Source: Mycobacterium sp. (GTDB lineage Bacteria; Actinomycetota; Actinomycetes; Mycobacteriales; Mycobacteriaceae). Taken from it: a stretch of 64,000 nt of DNA. The DNA lies in contig RXJD01000007.1 in the NCBI GenBank assembly GCA_003987775.1, positions 101,144-165,143 of the forward strand, in the 5' to 3' direction. Shown here one piece after another: positions 27,226 to 35,784 of this stretch (position 1 is the first letter of the stretch; each line of letters starts with the position of its first letter). The notes under the pieces are model-generated. The model was not told where the DNA came from, did no database searches, and saw nothing but the letters and a program-made list of their open reading frames with translations. The position numbers and the translations under genes are program-made.

Positions 27226-28638
27226 ATGTCGTCGTACGTGATCGCAGTGCCGGAGGCGTTTGCCCTGGCGTCGGGAGAATTGACCGGAATCCGCGCGGCG
27301 ATCGAAGACGCCGCCGCAGCGGCCGCACCCTCGACGACGGGCATCGCCGCCGCGGCCGCCGACGAGGTGTCGGCGGCCATCGCCACCTTCTTCGGCAGCT
27401 ACGCCGACGAGTTGCAGGCGCTGACCGCACGGACGACGACACAGTTCCAATCCGCGTTCGAGCGTGCGGTGAGTGCGGCGGGTGCCGCCTACGCCGCCGC
27501 CGAGGCCGCGAACGCGGGGCCGTTGCAGGGGTTGCTGCAACAGCTCGGCAGCGCGTTGTCCACCAGTCCGCTGTTCAACGGCACGGGTGCCGCGACGGTG
27601 GGAGCGCTGCTCAACTTCGCGACAGATTCCGTGGGCCTGGGCAAATTCATCAATTTCCCCTCCACGTTGCCCGTCACAGGCACGGGCGGAGTGACCGGCG
27701 TCCGGGTCGGCTTCTCGTTCGTGCAAATCCCGATCGGGCCGACGTCGTTCCTGGGCATCCCGATTCCCCAGTTCAACTACCCCGCTCCGGCGTTGTGGTA
27801 CTTCCCGACACAGGCGAGCGGAGCGGTGAACGCCAACGGCACTGTGTATTTCTCGCACGGCTTCGGCGCGTTCGGGTGGTTGTACCAGCCGCTTGCCATC
27901 GAGTTGGCCGGTCAGACCAACAGCGTCGTCGTGACTCCGACCGTGCCGTCGATTCCGTTGCCGCTGGGCCTGTGGATCGGCAGCCCAGAGATGCAACAGG
28001 GCGTGGCGTCGTTGTTCCAGGGTCCCCAGACGGCGCTGAACATCAGCGCGCAACGCGCGGGATTCGTCGGCACGCTGCCGCAGGACTTCATCCTGTCCGG
28101 CCACTCCGCCGGGGGTGGCCTCACCTCGATCGCGGCCGGCAACTACCTGGCGAATCTGGGTGGTGGCACCAACCACCTCAAGGGCGTGGTGATGTTCGAC
28201 GGCGTCGCCAACAACAACGCGGTATTCGCAGGCGCGATCAACCAACTGCAGGCGGCCAATGTTCCGATCTACACCGTGGCGGCGCCGCCTCAGTCGTGGA
28301 ATGCCTTCGGGAACACCACAAATCAGTTGACCAGCCTGTACCCGGGCCAATTCGTCGGCGCCGAGATCGCGGGCGGATCCCATGTCGACTCGATGCTGGG
28401 CCGTGGACCGCTGATCGACTTGGCTCTGCAGGTGATCACCCAGTTCTCCCCGCCCGGCGCCACCGCGGCCGTATACACGCTGTCGACGGGCTGGATCAAC
28501 GACATGTGGGCCGGGCTGGATCCGACCAGCCCCGGTCACGTCGGGATCTACGGGCCCGCGCCCAGTTACGACTACGTGCCGCCCGGCGGTCAGTCGATCT
28601 CCCTGCCGCCGGCCACGGCGATCATCCTGCCGGTGTAA
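27226..28638 (+). CDS. PE-domain alpha/beta hydrolase (PE lipase/esterase type)
   Basis: A 470-residue fusion. Residues 1 to ~95 are a PE domain (MSSYVIAVPEAFALASGELTGI; YxxxE motif in YAAAEAAN). After a linker, a ~300-residue alpha/beta hydrolase domain starts near GTVYFSHGFGAFGWLYQPLA; the nucleophile elbow is LSGHSAGGG (GHSAG). Likely acid and His are in VMFDGVANN and IAGGSHVDSM. Similar PE/PPE-hydrolase fusions (e.g. the LipY type) are exported by ESX-5 and hydrolyse lipids or esters at the surface. ATG 27226 follows GGGGAGCCGCCG. The last 17 bp overlap the convergent sigJ gene. Confidence 0.88.
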   Translation: MSSYVIAVPEAFALASGELTGIRAAIEDAAAAAAPSTTGIAAAAADEVSAAIATFFGSYADELQALTARTTTQFQSAFERAVSAAGAAYAAAEAANAGPLQGLLQQLGSALSTSPLFNGTGAATVGALLNFATDSVGLGKFINFPSTLPVTGTGGVTGVRVGFSFVQIPIGPTSFLGIPIPQFNYPAPALWYFPTQASGAVNANGTVYFSHGFGAFGWLYQPLAIELAGQTNSVVVTPTVPSIPLPLGLWIGSPEMQQGVASLFQGPQTALNISAQRAGFVGTLPQDFILSGHSAGGGLTSIAAGNYLANLGGGTNHLKGVVMFDGVANNNAVFAGAINQLQAANVPIYTVAAPPQSWNAFGNTTNQLTSLYPGQFVGAEIAGGSHVDSMLGRGPLIDLALQVITQFSPPGATAAVYTLSTGWINDMWAGLDPTSPGHVGIYGPAPSYDYVPPGGQSISLPPATAIILPV

Positions 28639-29542
28639 TCCGCAGCGGCGAACCGGTGAACTTGTCGGGATTGGCGATGTCCCACAACGCAACCACCTTG
28701 CCGTCGCGCACGGTCATCGCCGTGATGCGCGGCGCCATCTCCCGGCGGCCTTCGGCAGCGGGGAATCCCGTCGTGTAGGCACCCAATTCGCCGTTCACCA
28801 ATGCCAGATGATTCGCGGTGTAGAACGCGTCGCCGTAGCGGCGGGCCAGGCCCATCATGAAGCGGACCACCTTGTCGGCGCCGTGAATGACCTGAACGGC
28901 GGTGGGCGCCTTGCCATTCGAGTCACCGGTGAACGTCACGTCCGGATGCAGCAGGGACACGACGGTGTCGATGTCACCGGCGGCCATGGCGGCCATCAAC
29001 CGGCCGACCACCTCGGCGTGCGCGGGGTCGGGCTCCGGCGGCGGCGCCGCGGCGACCGCCTTGCGGGCCCGCGACGCCAGCTGGCGCGCGGACGCTTCGC
29101 TGATGCCGAGCACGTCGGCCACTTCGGCGAACGGCACGGCGAACCCGTCGTGCAGCACGAACGACACCCGCTGATCCGGGGTGAGCCGCTCCAGCACCAC
29201 CATGGCCGCGAACCGGGCGTCCTCGGCGGACACCACGGCCGACAACGGGTCGGCCGCGTGAGCGTCCGAGAAGCCCGTGACGACCGGCTCCGGCAGCCAG
29301 TTGCCGGTATAGGTCTCCCGCCGGTGGGCCGCCGAGCGCAACTTGTCCAGGCCCAGCCGGCTCACCACCGTGGTGAGCCAGGCTCGCAGGTCGTGGATGA
29401 CGCCGTCCTGAGTGCTCCAGCGCAGCCAGGCTTCCTGCACGATGTCCTCGGCGTCGGCCACGGTTCCGGTGAGCCGGTAAGCGACCGACAGCAGATGCGG
29501 TCGCAGTGCCTCGAATTCATTCACCTGCGTGGTGGCGACCAT
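28622..29542 (-). CDS. sigJ: ECF sigma factor SigJ (ECF41 type)
   Basis: A 306-residue ECF sigma factor. Region 2 is LLSVAYRLTGTVADAEDIVQEAWLRW; region 4 is LTPDQRVSFVLHDGFAVPFAEVADVLGISEASARQLASRARKAV. A C-terminal SnoaL-like domain (~200-306), with the WDIANPDKF block, is the fused regulatory domain that controls ECF41 sigma factors instead of an anti-sigma protein. It matches Rv3328c over most of its length (recalled). ATG 29542 was chosen; an internal GTG (29527) is possible. In M. tuberculosis SigJ is linked to peroxide survival; nothing here shows its regulon. Confidence 0.92.
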   Translation of the reverse strand: MVATTQVNEFEALRPHLLSVAYRLTGTVADAEDIVQEAWLRWSTQDGVIHDLRAWLTTVVSRLGLDKLRSAAHRRETYTGNWLPEPVVTGFSDAHAADPLSAVVSAEDARFAAMVVLERLTPDQRVSFVLHDGFAVPFAEVADVLGISEASARQLASRARKAVAAAPPPEPDPAHAEVVGRLMAAMAAGDIDTVVSLLHPDVTFTGDSNGKAPTAVQVIHGADKVVRFMMGLARRYGDAFYTANHLALVNGELGAYTTGFPAAEGRREMAPRITAMTVRDGKVVALWDIANPDKFTGSPLRITPAG

Positions 29543-29659
29543 AACCCCGAGGGTAACGCCGACTGTTGGCGCAGCCGTTTTCACGAATAGATTCAACTGC
29601 TTCGCCAGAGTTCTGCCCACGGTCGATCAATGGCCACGACGATTCGGTGCGTGGAATGG

Positions 29660-29930
29660 CCCGGGCCGGGAAGGCCGGGGTGGGTGGGCAAATCACGACT
29701 GGCTGGCGAGGCCGTGCTGGCGGCGACCGCGCGGGGATGGACCGTCGGGAGGTCGCGGTGCTGGTGGCGCGTGGGTTGTCGAATCGCGAGATCGCCGCGC
29801 GGTGTCGCTGTCGGTGCGGACCGTCGAAAGCCACATCTACCGGCCGAGCAATATGGCAGGGGTCAGCGGCCGCGCCGCGCTGGCGGCGATGATGCGCAGC
29901 GTCGGCGACGGTGTCCCTACCATCAAGTAG
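29660..29930 (+). pseudogene. Remnant of a LuxR-type ATPase regulator
   Basis: Three frames in succession carry recognisable pieces: a P-loop-like GKSRLAGEAVLAATARGWTV (about 29690-29748), then REVAVLVARGLSNREIAAR, the first half of a LuxR helix-turn-helix (about 29748-29803), then SLSVRTVESHIYR and SGRAALAAMMR, its second half (about 29800-29918). The switch inside the HTH is explained by loss of a single base near 29802. The region between P-loop and HTH, normally several hundred residues, is missing. So this is a large internal deletion plus a frameshift of an AAA-LuxR regulator. The last frame stops at 29930, directly before the aminotransferase ATG. Confidence 0.72.
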
Positions 29931-31256
29931 ATGGACAACCTGTGGCTGCACTTCACCCGGCACGGCCCGGACTTCACCCCGCCGGTGATCACGCGCGGTG
30001 AAGGCGTCACCATCTTCGACGACCGCGGCAAGAGCTACCTCGACGCACTGTCCGGCCTGTTCGTGGTGCAGGTCGGGCACGGCCGTGCCGAACTCGCCGA
30101 AGTCGCGGCCCGGCAGGCGCAGACGCTGGCCTTCTTTCCGCTCTGGGGGTACGCGACGCCGTCGGCGATCGAACTCGCCGAACGCGTTGCCGGCTACGCG
30201 CCGGGTGATCTGAACCGGGTCTTCTTCACCACCGGCGGCACCGAAGCCGTCGAGACCGCCTGGAAAGTCGCCAAACAATATTTCAAGCTGACCGGCAAAC
30301 CCGGTAAGCACAAGGTGATTTCGCGCTCGATCGCCTATCACGGGACCACCCAGGGGGCACTCGCGATCACCGGCCTGCCGAAGTTCACGGCACCGTTCGA
30401 GCCGGTGACGCCGGGTGGCTTCCGGGTGCCCAACACGAACTTCTATCGCGCCCCCGAGCCCTACGGTGCCGATGCGAAGGCATTCGGCCAATGGGCCGCT
30501 GACCGCATCGCCGAGGCGATCGAGTTCGAGGGACCCGACACCGTCGCGGCGGTGTTCCTGGAACCGGTGCAGAACGCCGGCGGGTCCATTCCCCCGCCGC
30601 CGGGTTATTTCGAGCGGGTTCGGGAGATCTGCGACTCCTACGACGTGCTGTTGGTATCGGACGAGGTGATCTGTGCCTTCGGCCGCATCGGATCAATGTT
30701 CGCGTGCAACGACTTCGGCTACGTGCCGGACATGATCACCTGCGCCAAAGGCCTGACGTCGGGCTACGCTCCGCTGGGCGCCATGATCGCCAGCGAGCGG
30801 CTGTTCGAGCCGTTCAACGACGGCAAGACCATGTTCCCGCACGGCTACACCTTCGGCGGGCACCCGGTGTCAACGGCGGTCGCGCTGGCCAACCTCGACA
30901 TCTTCGAACGCGAAGGCCTCAACACCCACGTCAAGGAGTACTCCCCCGCGCTGCGCAGGACGCTGGAGAAGCTGTACGACCTGCCGATCGTCGGCGACGT
31001 CCGCGGCGAGGGTTTCTTCTTCGGCATCGAGCTGGTCAAGGACCGGGACACCAAGCAGACCTTCCCCGACGACGAACGCTCCGCGCTGCTCGGACGGGTG
31101 TCGGCGGCAATGTTCGAGGCCGGGTTGTACTGCCGCACTGACGATCGCGGCGATTCGGTCATCCAATTGGCGCCGCCGCTGATCAGCGGTCAGGCCGAGT
31201 TCGACACCATCGAATCGATCCTGCGCGGCGTGCTCACCGGGGTGAGCACCGGCTGA
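29931..31256 (+). CDS. Class III PLP aminotransferase (Rv3329-like)
   Basis: A 441-residue omega-transaminase family enzyme. The PLP lysine is in DMITCAKGLTSGYAPLGA; the cofactor aspartate in VSDEVICAFGRIG; GTEAVETAWKVAKQY and YHGTTQGALA are the usual phosphate and ring-stacking blocks. It transfers an amino group, typically from a diamine, beta-amino acid or alanine, to pyruvate or a keto acid; the substrate is not known. It matches Rv3329 and lies next to sigJ as in H37Rv. ATG 29931 follows directly on the pseudogene's last stop codon. Confidence 0.92.
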   Translation: MDNLWLHFTRHGPDFTPPVITRGEGVTIFDDRGKSYLDALSGLFVVQVGHGRAELAEVAARQAQTLAFFPLWGYATPSAIELAERVAGYAPGDLNRVFFTTGGTEAVETAWKVAKQYFKLTGKPGKHKVISRSIAYHGTTQGALAITGLPKFTAPFEPVTPGGFRVPNTNFYRAPEPYGADAKAFGQWAADRIAEAIEFEGPDTVAAVFLEPVQNAGGSIPPPPGYFERVREICDSYDVLLVSDEVICAFGRIGSMFACNDFGYVPDMITCAKGLTSGYAPLGAMIASERLFEPFNDGKTMFPHGYTFGGHPVSTAVALANLDIFEREGLNTHVKEYSPALRRTLEKLYDLPIVGDVRGEGFFFGIELVKDRDTKQTFPDDERSALLGRVSAAMFEAGLYCRTDDRGDSVIQLAPPLISGQAEFDTIESILRGVLTGVSTG

Positions 31257-31263
31257 GGCGTCC

Positions 31264-31713
31264 TCAGGCGTGCTCGCCGAACCGGATGAACAGGGCCAGA
31301 GCGATGGTGACCACCGCGGTTGCCGTACCGAAGTAGAGGGTGTCCAGGGCGCCGGTCATCAGCATCCGTTCGACGAACTTGATCACCACGACCACCACCA
31401 GAACCTGGATGATCGGGCGCTTGAGGTCGCCGAGATTGCGCACCGTCAACCACTCCGGTAGGTGGAGGTCGGCGACGAAAAGCTCGAAGAGCCCGAGCGC
31501 GACGATGAGTTGCACCGTCGCCACCAGGAACAGGTCCACGACCTCCAGCAGGCTGATCACCGCGGAGTCTTGCCGCCACCCGCCGTGGGCCAGCATCACG
31601 ATGAGTTCCACCGCACGCCCGGACGCCCACAGCAATGTGACCGCAGTCGTCACCGCCAGCCCGCACACCGCGATCACGATCAGGAAGCGGAGGTGCTCAA
31701 AGACCGATCGCAC
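31264..31713 (-). CDS. YqhA-family (UPF0114) membrane protein
   Basis: A 149-residue integral membrane protein with about four helices: FLIVIAVCGLAVTTAVTLLW, LFLVATVQLIVALGLFELFV, PIIQVLVVVVVIKFVERML, and TATAVVTIALALFIRFG. The layout FELFVADLHLPEWLTVRNLGDLK between helices is typical of UPF0114. The function of the family is unknown. The start overlaps the end of the P450 gene by 17 bp, so it is the third gene of the cupin-P450-YqhA operon. Confidence 0.85.
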   Translation of the reverse strand: MRSVFEHLRFLIVIAVCGLAVTTAVTLLWASGRAVELIVMLAHGGWRQDSAVISLLEVVDLFLVATVQLIVALGLFELFVADLHLPEWLTVRNLGDLKRPIIQVLVVVVVIKFVERMLMTGALDTLYFGTATAVVTIALALFIRFGEHA

Positions 31714-32947
31714 GCCCCACCCCTGACGCCGCGCTGCCCAGCCGGACCGGCAGGCGCTTGAGCGAGTTGTTCAGGTTCGATCGGATTCGCACCGGGTCGC
31801 CGTTCAGCTCGATCGTGGGGAATGCCGCCAGTAGCTCTTCGAAGAAGATCCGTCCCTCGAGTCTGGCCAGGTGGGCGCCGAGGCAGAAGTGGTTGCCCAT
31901 CCCGAAGGACAGATGGGGGTTGGGGTGGCGACGGATGTCGAACGACTGCGGATTGGCGAACACGCTCTCGTCGCGGTTGGCGGAGGTGTAGTACATCGCC
32001 ACCTTGTCGCCGGCGTTGATGGGTGTTCCCGCCAGCACGGTGTCGACGACCGCGGTCCGCCGGAAGTAGTGCAGCGGGTTGTCGTAGCGGACGATCTCCT
32101 CGACGGCGCGCGGGATGAGCGACGGGTCGGACCGTAGCTCGGCGAGCTGGTCGGGATGCCGCAGCAGCGTGAGCAGTCCGGAGGAGAGGATGCCTTTGGT
32201 CGTGTCGTTGCCCGCGGTGACCAACTGCACGAAGAAGCCGCCGAACTCGGCGTCGGTCATCGGGCGTCCGCCGAAATCGCCGTGCAGGATTGCCGAGGTG
32301 AGATCGTCGGCCGGCGCGCACCGACGCCGCCGCGCCGCGAAATCGATTGCGTACTGGGCCATCTCGGCCGCACCCGCGCCCTCGCCATAGCCCGGACCGG
32401 CAAGCTCCGGATCCTGACTGGCGGTGATGCGCTCGGCCAGCTGTTGCAGATACCGCCAATCCTGTTGGGGCAGGCCGAAATACTCGCCGATGACGTGGGT
32501 CGGCAGCGGCGCCGCCACATCGTGGACGAATTCGACATCGCCGCGGTCCCTGGCCTGCGTCATGATCGCGCCACAGATCTCGCGGACTCGCTCCTCCAGC
32601 CGGGCGATCGCGCGTGGCCGAAAGTGCGGCGACAACGGTGCGCGATGCGCGTGGTGTCGCGGCGGATCCATCGCCGCGAGCATGTTGCGCATCCTGGCCA
32701 GGCTCTCGGGCGCAGGGTTCTCGATGACGATGCCGCCAACATTGGCCGAGAAGATCTCCGGGTGGCGCGCGACCTCGACCACGTCGGCGTGCCGCAGCAC
32801 GGCCCAGAAGCCCGGTTCGCCGTGCATCGGCTGCCAGTGCACCGGATCGGTGCGCCGGAGCACGGCAAGTGCCTCGTGCGGTGCACCGTCGGCGAAGGCG
32901 TCCGGGTCGGCCAGGTCGACGAGGTGCGGGGCGGTCGGAGTACTCAT
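31697..32947 (-). CDS. Cytochrome P450
   Basis: A 416-residue soluble bacterial P450 monooxygenase. The I-helix oxygen motif is AGNDTT (245-250), the K-helix ExxR is E284-R287, and the haem loop is FGMGNHFCLGAHLAR with ligand Cys355. MDPPRHHAHRAPLSPHF is the C-helix haem-propionate region. The sequence resembles the mycobacterial steroid/aliphatic-type P450s (CYP125/142-like core motifs) but the subfamily cannot be set by eye. No ferredoxin gene is adjacent. It overlaps the upstream cupin gene by 4 bp, so the two products are made together and may act on the same aromatic or lipid substrate. Confidence 0.92.
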   Translation of the reverse strand: MSTPTAPHLVDLADPDAFADGAPHEALAVLRRTDPVHWQPMHGEPGFWAVLRHADVVEVARHPEIFSANVGGIVIENPAPESLARMRNMLAAMDPPRHHAHRAPLSPHFRPRAIARLEERVREICGAIMTQARDRGDVEFVHDVAAPLPTHVIGEYFGLPQQDWRYLQQLAERITASQDPELAGPGYGEGAGAAEMAQYAIDFAARRRRCAPADDLTSAILHGDFGGRPMTDAEFGGFFVQLVTAGNDTTKGILSSGLLTLLRHPDQLAELRSDPSLIPRAVEEIVRYDNPLHYFRRTAVVDTVLAGTPINAGDKVAMYYTSANRDESVFANPQSFDIRRHPNPHLSFGMGNHFCLGAHLARLEGRIFFEELLAAFPTIELNGDPVRIRSNLNNSLKRLPVRLGSAASGVGRAIGL

Positions 32948-33399
32948 CCCACAAGCACATTCGGCCGTGGGAGACCGGCGGCCTCGCACCGCGCGAGGTA
33001 GGTCGCCAGCGTACTGGGCCCGTCGTAGACACTTTCGACATTGCCGTCGGCGTCCAGGTTGAGGTTGGCACCGTAGATCTGGAACCACACGTGGGTGTCG
33101 TCCTCGAGGACCTGCAAAGTGTGGACCGATCCCGCGGGCTCGTAGAGGAACGAGCCGGCCCTGTTGACGTAGGAGTACTCCTGGTATTTCCAGGCTCCCG
33201 ACGTGGTGTAGCCGTACACCGGCCCGGTGTGCTTGTGCCGCTGCACTTCATAGCCGGCCTGGAAGACGTTTTCGACGATCCACAGCCCCTCGTCCCGTCT
33301 CACCTGGAGGACCTTCAGCAGCGACCCGTCGCCGACGTCGACGTAGGGCAGCTCGTCGGCGCCGATATGAACGGCGTGCGGGACATCGACCAGCGTCAT
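32944..33399 (-). CDS. Cupin, 2,4'-dihydroxyacetophenone dioxygenase-like
   Basis: A 151-residue single-domain cupin. Metal-binding residues fit QRHKHTGPVYGYTTSG (His-x-His and possible Glu/Tyr) and GSVHTLQV (second motif His). Homologues include 2,4'-dihydroxyacetophenone dioxygenase, an Fe(II) enzyme that splits an aryl ketone C-C bond, and related ring or side-chain oxygenases. First gene of the operon with the P450, so aromatic ketone or lipid degradation is a reasonable guess but not shown. Confidence 0.8.
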   Translation of the reverse strand: MTLVDVPHAVHIGADELPYVDVGDGSLLKVLQVRRDEGLWIVENVFQAGYEVQRHKHTGPVYGYTTSGAWKYQEYSYVNRAGSFLYEPAGSVHTLQVLEDDTHVWFQIYGANLNLDADGNVESVYDGPSTLATYLARCEAAGLPRPNVLVG

Positions 33400-33458
33400 C
33401 GTGCGAGCCTCCGAATCAATGGTGGGACCGGCCCAGATGCTCCTTCACGATATACGAA

Positions 33459-33472
33459 GACATTTACATGTC
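33459..33472. promoter_or_regulatory. Inverted repeat GACAT-TTAC-ATGTC in AT-rich promoter of the cupin-P450 operon
   Basis: A perfect 5-4-5 inverted repeat 60 nt upstream of the cupin start, inside the most AT-rich stretch of the window (about 33445-33510). On the minus strand a TTGACA hexamer overlaps it, so a repressor bound here would block the promoter. The regulator is not adjacent. Confidence 0.45.
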
Positions 33473-33513
33473 AATTATTTCACGAAGTTTATTACGACTA
33501 TCTCCGAGCCGGG

Positions 33514-35784
33514 TCACCTCCAGAAGCGACGCTTCGCCGGCCGGTCACCGGGTGCCATCGCCCGCTTGACCGCATCGACGGCCACCAGAACCTCGCGGCT
33601 GTGCGGCCCCCGCGGCTGTTTCAGGAACCGCGCCAGCGCCACGCACAGCTGGTCCAGCGCCGCCCGCAGCTCCGGATCCGTAGCCGCATCGCGGTGCTGC
33701 TTCAACTCCTCGAGGACCGAGTCGAGACCGGAACGGCGCACCTGTGTCGCCTTCTCGACCTGCTTGAGCAGCTTGTCGAGCGAGCGCGGCGGGGCGGGTT
33801 CGGCAGGCGCGGCACCCTCGGCGGCGGCCGACCGGGGCATGGCCCCAGACGGTGCGGACATGACCGCCTCGGGCACGGGCATCGCGTAGGCCTGAGCCGC
33901 CCCGACGAAGCCGACGTTGCTCGCCCATCCCGACGGTTGCTCGACGGGCTGAATCACCTCGGTCAGCGGCCCCGCCTCGGTGTGCTCGGGATCGATCGCG
34001 ACGAAGGCGGTGAACCGGGACAGCACCCCGAAGCGCAGGGAGTGCTCCACCAGCCTGGCCGCCAGCTCGTCGTCGGCGGCGTACGACGCGTAGTCATCCT
34101 CCAGGTCACGGACCACCGAGCGAGCCCAAATCGTCCGCACCGCAACCGCTTCTGGCACCACCCGGGCAGCCAGCGCAGTCGCGAACGAGCCGTCGGCGCT
34201 GACCTGGAACGTCGCCTCCCCGGCGCCACGGTATCGCCCGGAGACCACACACGGCACCCCGGCGAAGACGTCGGGCGCGCGATTGGGCGTGATCGTGTCG
34301 TCCAGAAGCGTTACTCCCTCGGCACTCACCCGTACCGACGTCAGCGCGGGACGCCCGATAGTGCGGGCCAGCCGCGCCATCGCCTCGTCGAGGCGCTCCT
34401 CGGATTCGACCAACTCCGATCGGCCGTGTCCCAGCCGTGCCAGCCGGTCGAGGAATCCGGCATTGACCGCGCGATCAATGCCCACGCAGTAGATGGCGGT
34501 CCGGCCGATCGCCGGAGCCAGCGTCCGCAGCAGGTGGTCTTCGCCGGTGATCTGACCGTCAGTCACCAGCACGACGCTGGCCTGCCGGTCTTCGGCAGTC
34601 CCGGCCACGATGTCCACCGCCTTGTGCAGCGGCCCGGCCATCTCCGTTCCGCCGCGGCTTTCCAGCGAGCCCAGCCACGACGCCGCCGCGAACCGGTTGC
34701 GGTCCGTCGCCTCGACCAGGCCGCCGGCCAGACCCGTGGGGATGTCGATGCGGTCGTCGAAGGCCAGCACACAGAACCGGTCCGCGGAGTCCAGCATGTC
34801 GACGATCCGTCCGGCGGCGCGGCGGGCGGCGATCATCTTCCAACCGTGCATCGACCCCGAACGGTCCAGCAGTACCACGACATCCCTTGGCGCACTGGAT
34901 GGTTGCACCGGCGGAAGCAGCGTCACCGACCAGGTGCCCTCCTCGCCGTCGGCGTCGGGGACCAACAGGGCCGACGACGACAGCTCGCTGCGGTCGACCC
35001 GGAAGCGCAGCACGAAGTCCCGGTCGGCGCGCGCGCCCGGCTGCACCTGCAACCGTGTCAATCCGCCGGCTTCGCTCACCGCGGTCGGCAGCGAGGACCG
35101 CAGATCGGTCACCGCGAGTCCGGCTCCGTCGAGGCTCAGCGAAAGGTGAAGGTCAGGGCGCTCATCGGAGTCGACGAGGCGCGGCGGGGTCACCCGGGAC
35201 GCGTCGGGCACCGCATCGGTGTCCGAGGCCAGCCCCGGCCCGGTCTGGTCACCCGGCAGCGGCGTGCCGGTGGTGTAGCGCGGCGCGACGACCAGCGGGA
35301 ACCGGAAGGTGGCCTCCCCGTCCTCGAACGACAGGGGCCCGGTCAGCCGCATCTCGATGACCGCTTCCTCGCCTGGCCCGAGATTGCCCACCCGCACCGA
35401 GAACACGTCGGAGCGGTCCTCCTCGACGATCGCCGCGCGCTGGCCGGAGACCAGGGCCTGCTCATAGTCGGCGCGAGCCTGGCCGCGTTCCTTGAGCACC
35501 CCGACCACGCGTCGTCCGGCCAGATCGGCGGCGAAGTCGGTGACGCCGGCGCGGGCCGGCAGCGGGAAAACATAGGTGGCCTCGAGCGCGGTGTCGCCGG
35601 TGTTGACGAAGCGCTGCCGCACCGTGGAGCTGGCCGTCATGCCGACCAGCACGGTGTCGACGCTGAGCGACTTCAGCGGCAGCGCGCGGCCGTCGTCGGC
35701 ACTCAGCTGTCCGCAGCCGGGCCGGCCGGTCCGGGTCGGTTGTGCGGGTTCGACGGGGAGCAGGGGTAGCAACTGAGTGCTCAT
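33514..35784 (-). CDS. VIT and von Willebrand A domain protein
   Basis: A 756-residue protein. Residues ~35-150 are a VIT domain (SVDTVLVGMTASSTVRQRFVN; ATYVFPLPARAGVTDF). A beta-rich linker follows, then a VWA domain from about 300 with an intact metal-ion adhesion site (DRSGS, 307-311; later GGTEM and TDG). The C-terminal ~120 residues are Ala/Pro-rich and then charged helices (SLDKLLKQVEKATQVRR). There is no signal peptide or membrane helix, so it is cytoplasmic, unlike the eukaryotic inter-alpha-trypsin inhibitor proteins sharing this layout. It overlaps the MerR gene by 4 bp, hence is co-transcribed and probably controlled by it. Molecular role unknown; metal-dependent protein binding is likely. 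Confidence 0.88.
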   Translation of the reverse strand: MSTQLLPLLPVEPAQPTRTGRPGCGQLSADDGRALPLKSLSVDTVLVGMTASSTVRQRFVNTGDTALEATYVFPLPARAGVTDFAADLAGRRVVGVLKERGQARADYEQALVSGQRAAIVEEDRSDVFSVRVGNLGPGEEAVIEMRLTGPLSFEDGEATFRFPLVVAPRYTTGTPLPGDQTGPGLASDTDAVPDASRVTPPRLVDSDERPDLHLSLSLDGAGLAVTDLRSSLPTAVSEAGGLTRLQVQPGARADRDFVLRFRVDRSELSSSALLVPDADGEEGTWSVTLLPPVQPSSAPRDVVVLLDRSGSMHGWKMIAARRAAGRIVDMLDSADRFCVLAFDDRIDIPTGLAGGLVEATDRNRFAAASWLGSLESRGGTEMAGPLHKAVDIVAGTAEDRQASVVLVTDGQITGEDHLLRTLAPAIGRTAIYCVGIDRAVNAGFLDRLARLGHGRSELVESEERLDEAMARLARTIGRPALTSVRVSAEGVTLLDDTITPNRAPDVFAGVPCVVSGRYRGAGEATFQVSADGSFATALAARVVPEAVAVRTIWARSVVRDLEDDYASYAADDELAARLVEHSLRFGVLSRFTAFVAIDPEHTEAGPLTEVIQPVEQPSGWASNVGFVGAAQAYAMPVPEAVMSAPSGAMPRSAAAEGAAPAEPAPPRSLDKLLKQVEKATQVRRSGLDSVLEELKQHRDAATDPELRAALDQLCVALARFLKQPRGPHSREVLVAVDAVKRAMAPGDRPAKRRFWR

